This document shows, in pieces, positions 59,584-64,000 of a stretch of 64,000 nt of DNA (its first letter is position 1; every line of letters starts with the position of its first letter). The stretch covers positions 62,001 to 126,000 of the forward strand of contig NZ_NPKR01000004.1 of NCBI RefSeq assembly GCF_008329535.1, in the 5' to 3' direction. The DNA comes from Mycolicibacterium sp. P1-18. Lineage in GTDB: Bacteria > Actinomycetota > Actinomycetes > Mycobacteriales > Mycobacteriaceae. The notes under the pieces are model-generated. The model worked only from the letters and a program-made list of their open reading frames with translations, was not told where the DNA came from and did not search any database. A program made the translations under genes and the position numbers.

Positions 59584-59799
59584 TTACTTGCCGTTGAGGT
59601 GGGCGATGTAGGCCGGGCCGTGGTTGCCGTACCAGCCGGGGCCGACGGTGGGGGCCGGGGTGGCGTAGGTGCCGGGGCTGTAGACGTTGCCCGGGCCCTG
59701 CGGCGAGGAGAAGGTGGCGGCGTTGGCGGCTCCGGCGAGGCCGAGGGCGGCGGCACCGATCATGGTGGCGGCGGCGACGGTGCGGAAGATGGTGGTCAT
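59584..59799 (-). CDS. Small secreted peptide, 71 aa
   Basis: Signal peptide FRTVAAATMIGAAALGLAGAANA cleaved before ATF, leaving a ~43-residue mature peptide rich in Gly, Pro, Tyr and Thr (FSSPQGPGNVYSPGTYATPAPTVGPGWYGNHGP). No cysteines. GGAAAAAGAC before the ATG; the ~145 bp upstream, up to the dnaE2 stop, hold its promoter. Small secreted proteins of this style are common in mycobacteria; function unknown. Confidence 0.75.
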   Translation of the reverse strand: MTTIFRTVAAATMIGAAALGLAGAANAATFSSPQGPGNVYSPGTYATPAPTVGPGWYGNHGPAYIAHLNGK

Positions 59800-59948
59800 G
59801 TCTTTTTCCTTTGTCCGAGTTGGCTTTTGGCCTTGGCTGGCCGGTGTGTTCCGGCGATGGGATAACTATGTCTCAGCGCGGGGGCGACGTCTGTCGGGCG
59901 ACCGGTGGATGGACCGGATGAAGGTCGTGTCCACCGATCGGGGGACGC

Positions 59949-62900
59949 CTACTGGAAGTCGCGCGACTTCGACTTGACCCGCAGGTCGACGGGCCCCAAC
60001 CGGTCGGCGGCGATGGTGACCGCGCCCGTCGCGTTCTGCACGATGCCGCGGATCACCAGCGCCGACGCCGTCTGCGCCAGCTTGCGGTGTCGCGCCCACA
60101 CACCCTTGGAGCACATCACGTTGACCATGCCGGTCTCGTCCTCGAGGTTCAGGAACGTCACCCCCTGGGCGGTCGCCGGGCGCTGACGGTGGGTCACCGC
60201 ACCGGCGACCAGCACCCGGGTGCCGTCCGGGACCGACAACAGCCGGTTGGCCGGCACGACGCCCAGCTCCTCGAGGCGTTCTCGGAGGAACTGAACGGGA
60301 TGGCTGCCCGGTGAGACGCCGGTGGCCCAGACGTCGGCGGCGGTCAACTCGAGTTCGGTCATGCCGGGCAGGGAGGGGACGTGCGAGGACGACCCGACAC
60401 CGGGCAGCCGGTCGGGGCGTTCGGAGGCCGCGGCTCCCGCCGCCCACAGCGCTTCCCGCCGGGTGACCCCGAAACAGCCGAGCGCTCCGGCGGTGGCCAG
60501 CGCCTCGGTCTGAGGCACCGACAGCTGCACCCGGCCCGCCAGGTCGACCAGTGAGGTGAAGGGGCCGTGGGCCTTTCGGTCGTCGACGATGCGCTCGGCC
60601 AACTCCTCGCCGACGTGCCGCACCGCACCGAGACCCAGCCTGACCTCGAGGCCGTCGTTCTCCAGCGTGGCGTGCGCCAGGCTGGCGTTGACGTCGGGGC
60701 CGTGCACCAGCACGCCGTGCCGGCGGGCGTCGGCGACCAGGGACTGCGGGGAGTAGAAACCCATCGGCTGCGCGCGGAGCAGCGCGGCGCAGAACACCGC
60801 GGGGTGATGCAGCTTGAACCACGACGAGTAGAACACCAGCGAGGCGAACGACAGCGAATGGCTCTCCGGGAAGCCGAAGTTGGCGAAGGCCTCCAACTTC
60901 TCGTAGATCCGGTCGGCGACGTCGCCGGTGATGCCGTGGCGGGACCGCATGCCGTCGTAGAACCGGCTGCGGAGCCGCTTCATCTTCTCGGTGGACCTCT
61001 TGGACCCCATGGCGCGACGCAGCTGATCGGCCTCGGCGGCGGAGAAGCCCGCGCAGTCGACGGCCAACTGCATCAGCTGCTCTTGGAACAGCGGGATTCC
61101 CAACGTCTTCCGCAGGGCCTGCTCCATGGACGGGTGATCGTAGGTGACCTCTTCCTCCCCGTTGCGCCGCCGGATGTAGGGATGCACCGAACCGCCCTGG
61201 ATGGGCCCCGGGCGGATCAGCGCGACCTCGACCACCAGGTCGTAGAACACCCGTGGCTTGAGCCGGGGCAACGTGGCCATCTGCGCGCGGGACTCCACCT
61301 GGAACACCCCGACCGAGTCGGCGCGCTGCAGCATCTCGTAGACGGCCTGCTCGGACAGGTCGAGCTTGGACAGGTCGACCTCGAGACCCTTGTGCTCGGC
61401 GGCCAGGTCGATGGCGTAGTGCAGCGCCGAGAGCATGCCCAGGCCGAGAAGGTCGAACTTCACCAAACCGATTGCCGCACAGTCGTCCTTGTCCCACTGC
61501 AGGACGCTGCGGTTCTCCATGCGCGCCCACTCCACCGGGCACACGTCGGCGATCGGGCGGTCACAGATCACCATGCCGCCGGAGTGGATGCCCATGTGCC
61601 GCGGCAGGTCCTTGATCTGCAGCGCCAGGTCGACCACCGGCGCGGGAATCTCCTCGACGTCGGGTGAGTCCGCGAGCCCGTTCCACTTGCTGATCTGCTT
61701 GCTCCAGGCGTCCTGCTGCCCCTGGGAGAATCCCAGCGCCCTGGCCATGTCGCGCACCGCACTGCGGCCGCGGTAGGTGATGACGTTGGCGACCTGGGCG
61801 GCGTAGTCGCGGCCGTACCGCTGGTAGACGTACTGAATCGCCTTCTCGCGCAGGTCTGATTCGATGTCGATGTCGATGTCCGGCGGCCCGTCGCGCGCCG
61901 GTGACAGGAACCGTTCGAACAGCAACTCGTTGGCGACGGGGTCGACGTTGGTGACGCCGAGGGCGTAGCAGACCGCAGAGTTGGCGGCCGATCCCCGCCC
62001 CTGGCAGAGGATGCCGTTGTCCTTGCAGAACCGGGTGATGTCGTGCACCACCAGGAAGTAACCGGGAAAGTCGAGCTTGGCGATGACGCGCAGCTCGTGC
62101 TCGATCTGGGCGTAGGCCTGCGCCGCCCGCTCCGGCGGACCGTACCGGTCGCGGGCACCGGTCATCACCAGGTGCCGCAGCCAGCTGTCCTCCGTCTGCC
62201 CCGGCGGCACCTCGAACGGGGGCAGCTTCGGGGCGATCAGGGCCAGCCCGAAGGCGCACTGCTCCCCCAGTTCGGCCGCGGCTGCCACCGCGCCGGGATG
62301 GTGGGCGAACAGCCGGGCCATCTCGTCACCCGACCGCAGATGCGAACCACCCAGTGGCGCAAGCCATCCACTGGCCTCGTCCATCGAGTTGCGGGCCCGG
62401 ATGGCGCCCATCGCCATGGCCAGCCTGCCGCGGGTCGGTTCGGCGAAGTGCGCGGCCGTGGTGGCGACGACGCCCACCCCGAACCGTGGCGCCAAGGCCG
62501 CGAGCTCGGCGTTGCGTTCGGCGTCGAGGGGGTGGCCGTGGTGGGTGAGCTCGACGCTCACGCGGTCGGCCCCGAACCGGTCGACGAGGTCGGCGAGCGC
62601 GGCCTCGGCGGCCGCCGGTCCACCCGTCGACAGTGCTTGGCGCACATGGCCCTTGCGGCACCCGGTGAGGATCTGCCAGTGCCCGCCGGCAGCCTCGGTC
62701 AGCGCGTCGAAGTCGTAGTGCGGCTTGCCCTTCTCCCCACCGGCGAGGTGGGCGGTGGCCAACTCGCGTGACAGTCGGCGATACCCCTCCGGCCCGCGCG
62801 CCAGCACCAGCAGGTGCGGCCCCGGCGGGTCGGGCGTCTCGGTGCGGGGGACGTTTCCCAGCGAGAGCTCGGCGCCGAACACCGTCTGGACGTCGAGCTC

Positions 62901-63245
62901 CCGGGCCGCCTCGGCGAACCGGACCACCCCGTAGAGCCCGTCGTGATCGGTCAGCGCGATGGCCCGCAGGTTCAGCCGGGCGGCCTCCTCGACGAGCTCC
63001 TCCGGGGTGCTCGCCCCGTCGAGGAAGCTGTAGGCCGAGTGGGCGTGGAGTTCGGCATAAGGGGTGGCCGCACCCGTGCGCCGGTGGTCGTCGGGCCGCT
63101 CGTAGCTGCCACGCTTGCGGGACCAGGCCGGGCTGTCACCACCGTCGCCGGTGGGCTCGGGCAGGCGGGACCCGGCGCGGCGCGGCTTGCTGGTGAGCAC
63201 GCGCTGCATCTCGCCCCACGTCGACGGCCCGTCGTTCCAACCCAT
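59949..63245 (-). CDS. dnaE2: Error-prone DNA polymerase III alpha subunit DnaE2 (ImuC)
   Basis: 1098 aa C-family polymerase of the SOS mutasome, working with ImuA'/ImuB (not in this window) in lesion bypass. PHP domain at the N-terminus (AYAELHAHSAYSFLDGAS, ALTDHDGLYG). Catalytic aspartates in the palm at D456-x-D458-x-D460 (GPPDIDIDIES). Fingers motif GRGSAANSAVCYALGVTNVDP, and C-terminal HhH and OB-fold (LVAGAVTHRQRPATAQGVTFLNLEDETGMVNVMC). No tau-binding extension as in DnaE1. Start MGWNDGPSTW agrees with the known mycobacterial N-terminus. A perfect LexA box lies 13 bp upstream. Confidence 0.96.
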   Translation of the reverse strand: MGWNDGPSTWGEMQRVLTSKPRRAGSRLPEPTGDGGDSPAWSRKRGSYERPDDHRRTGAATPYAELHAHSAYSFLDGASTPEELVEEAARLNLRAIALTDHDGLYGVVRFAEAARELDVQTVFGAELSLGNVPRTETPDPPGPHLLVLARGPEGYRRLSRELATAHLAGGEKGKPHYDFDALTEAAGGHWQILTGCRKGHVRQALSTGGPAAAEAALADLVDRFGADRVSVELTHHGHPLDAERNAELAALAPRFGVGVVATTAAHFAEPTRGRLAMAMGAIRARNSMDEASGWLAPLGGSHLRSGDEMARLFAHHPGAVAAAAELGEQCAFGLALIAPKLPPFEVPPGQTEDSWLRHLVMTGARDRYGPPERAAQAYAQIEHELRVIAKLDFPGYFLVVHDITRFCKDNGILCQGRGSAANSAVCYALGVTNVDPVANELLFERFLSPARDGPPDIDIDIESDLREKAIQYVYQRYGRDYAAQVANVITYRGRSAVRDMARALGFSQGQQDAWSKQISKWNGLADSPDVEEIPAPVVDLALQIKDLPRHMGIHSGGMVICDRPIADVCPVEWARMENRSVLQWDKDDCAAIGLVKFDLLGLGMLSALHYAIDLAAEHKGLEVDLSKLDLSEQAVYEMLQRADSVGVFQVESRAQMATLPRLKPRVFYDLVVEVALIRPGPIQGGSVHPYIRRRNGEEEVTYDHPSMEQALRKTLGIPLFQEQLMQLAVDCAGFSAAEADQLRRAMGSKRSTEKMKRLRSRFYDGMRSRHGITGDVADRIYEKLEAFANFGFPESHSLSFASLVFYSSWFKLHHPAVFCAALLRAQPMGFYSPQSLVADARRHGVLVHGPDVNASLAHATLENDGLEVRLGLGAVRHVGEELAERIVDDRKAHGPFTSLVDLAGRVQLSVPQTEALATAGALGCFGVTRREALWAAGAAASERPDRLPGVGSSSHVPSLPGMTELELTAADVWATGVSPGSHPVQFLRERLEELGVVPANRLLSVPDGTRVLVAGAVTHRQRPATAQGVTFLNLEDETGMVNVMCSKGVWARHRKLAQTASALVIRGIVQNATGAVTIAADRLGPVDLRVKSKSRDFQ

Positions 63246-63258
63246 CCCGCAACGCTAG

Positions 63259-63274
63259 TCGAACACGTGTTCGA
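63259..63274. promoter_or_regulatory. LexA (SOS) box of dnaE2
   Basis: TCGAACACGTGTTCGA, a perfect 16-bp palindrome matching the mycobacterial LexA consensus TCGAAC-N4-GTTCGA. It lies 13 bp before the dnaE2 ATG and 3 bp after the stop of the upstream DHFR-like gene. DNA damage should therefore induce dnaE2 strongly. Confidence 0.93.
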
Positions 63275-63277
63275 TTT

Positions 63278-63853
63278 CTAGGCGGCGTACGTGATCACCA
63301 ATGCTCCCGTGCTCACCGGCGTGCAGTCGAGCAGCCGCAACGATTGCCGAACGCCAGGGCCGAACAACCGACGGCCCTCACCCAGCACGATCGGAGCGAC
63401 CATCAACACGTACTCGTCGATCACCCCGGCCTTCGCCAGCGAGTCGATCAGCACGCCACTGCCCATGATCACCAGATTGGCATCGGAACGCCGTGTGAGC
63501 GCCGCCACCTCGGCGGGGACGTCGCCGTGCAGCAGTTCCGAGTTGGGCCACCGCAGCGTCGTCGCGGGGTCCCCGGACACGACGTGCTTGCGCGTGGTGT
63601 TCAGCGCGTCCCGGAACGGCCCACCGCGTGCGTTCCAGGACTCCAGCAGATCGTCGTAGCTCCGCCGGCCGAACAACCACTCGAAGTCGGTGGACATCCG
63701 CTCGCCCATCTTCGCGGCGACCACGGGGTCGCTGAACGGCATCGCCCAACCGCCGTGCGTGAACCCGTCACGGGGGTCCTCGTCGGCCCGCCCCGGCGCC
63801 TGCATGACCCCGTCCAGCGTGACCCAATTCGCCACGACCACCTTGCCCGTCAC
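63278..63853 (-). CDS. DHFR/RibD C-terminal-domain-like reductase
   Basis: 191 aa. KVVVANWVTLDGVMQAPGRADED, FLFGRRSY-like EWLFGRRSYDDLLESW, KHVVSG, and NLVIMGSGVLIDSLAKAGVIDEYVLMVAPIVLGEGRRLF are features of the RibD_C (dihydrofolate-reductase-like) family found in many paralogues in actinobacteria. It probably uses NADPH; the substrate is unknown. GTG start. Directly upstream of dnaE2 on the same strand, but the LexA box separates the two. Confidence 0.85.
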   Translation of the reverse strand: MTGKVVVANWVTLDGVMQAPGRADEDPRDGFTHGGWAMPFSDPVVAAKMGERMSTDFEWLFGRRSYDDLLESWNARGGPFRDALNTTRKHVVSGDPATTLRWPNSELLHGDVPAEVAALTRRSDANLVIMGSGVLIDSLAKAGVIDEYVLMVAPIVLGEGRRLFGPGVRQSLRLLDCTPVSTGALVITYAA

Positions 63854-63965
63854 GTGCCCATCACCATCCCCTCGCCGACTCCGTCGATGCAGACTTCCGT
63901 CAGGACGATTAGTAATCGCCGCCCCGCTGGTCTACCCCACCAGCACCACCGACAAGGAGACCGTG

Positions 63966-64000
63966 ATGACACAGGCCAAGCCACCCGTCGTCGACCAGGA
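63966..64000 (+). CDS. Start of an unidentified gene (cut by window end)
   Basis: AAGGAG followed 6 nt later by ATG (a GTG codon directly before it is in frame). Only MTQAKPPVVDQ is visible, too short to identify. It diverges from the DHFR-like gene over a 112-bp gap with no other feature. Confidence 0.6.
   Translation, partial: MTQAKPPVVDQ

Overview
The window looks like chromosome of a fast-growing mycobacterium (Mycolicibacterium-type). It is GC-rich, genes often overlap by 4 bp (ATGA/GTGA), and many starts are GTG. From 19.8 kb onward the gene order follows, from memory, two blocks of the M. tuberculosis chromosome: an aminotransferase-dacB1-yihY-trpS-hydrolase-icd-metC-metX-methyltransferase block (about Rv3329-Rv3342) and a DUF3017-folD-oxidoreductase-mfpA/B/C/D/E-spoU-nitroreductase-PPOX-dnaE2 block (about Rv3355c-Rv3370c). 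I saw no IS element, prophage, CRISPR array, rRNA or tRNA.

1-6.3 kb is an oxalate/formate module on the minus strand: a LysR regulator, oxalyl-CoA decarboxylase (oxc), formyl-CoA:oxalate CoA-transferase (frc), and the start of an NAD-dependent formate dehydrogenase (fdsG, fdsB, cut by the window edge). Together they would take oxalate to CO2 and NADH. 6.3-14 kb holds a lone PAS protein, a pyruvate kinase, a ketopantoate-reductase-family protein and a proton-translocating transhydrogenase operon (pntAA-pntAB-pntB). That operon ends in a ThiC-like gene that has lost all three cysteines of the radical-SAM cluster motif. 14-19.7 kb is an amine/amino-aldehyde catabolic group: FAD amine oxidase, aldehyde dehydrogenase, Lrp regulator, class III aminotransferase and an SMP-30-like protein.

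19.8-32 kb is core: D,D-carboxypeptidase, YihY membrane protein, TrpS, exonuclease III, a hydrolase, monomeric isocitrate dehydrogenase, a lipoprotein lipase, and a SAM-IV riboswitch ahead of metC-metX-methyltransferase. A gene with an endonuclease-like C-terminus broken by an in-frame TAG follows at 32.0-32.9 kb, then a TetR/FAD-monooxygenase pair.

35.1-46.3 kb is the most interesting part. An apparent nine-gene minus-strand operon (iclR, four genes of a betaine-type OpuC ABC importer, hutU, an M20 amidohydrolase, hutF, hutI) diverges from a HutH-like lyase. The lyase has lost the Ala-Ser-Gly triad that forms the MIO cofactor of histidine ammonia-lyase. A quaternary-amine importer, a lyase without MIO and a complete urocanate-to-formylglutamate route fit breakdown of a trimethylated histidine (hercynine, possibly ergothioneine), with trimethylamine rather than ammonia as leaving group. 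This is a hypothesis. The cluster sits exactly between the two conserved blocks.

46.3-64 kb returns to conserved genes: DUF3017, folD, an Old Yellow Enzyme-family protein, two paralogous secreted proteins, an Rv1747-like FHA-ABC exporter, the mfpEDCBA gyrase-protection conservon, TrmL/SpoU, nitroreductase, PPOX protein, a small secreted peptide, the SOS polymerase dnaE2 with a perfect LexA box, and a DHFR/RibD-like reductase.
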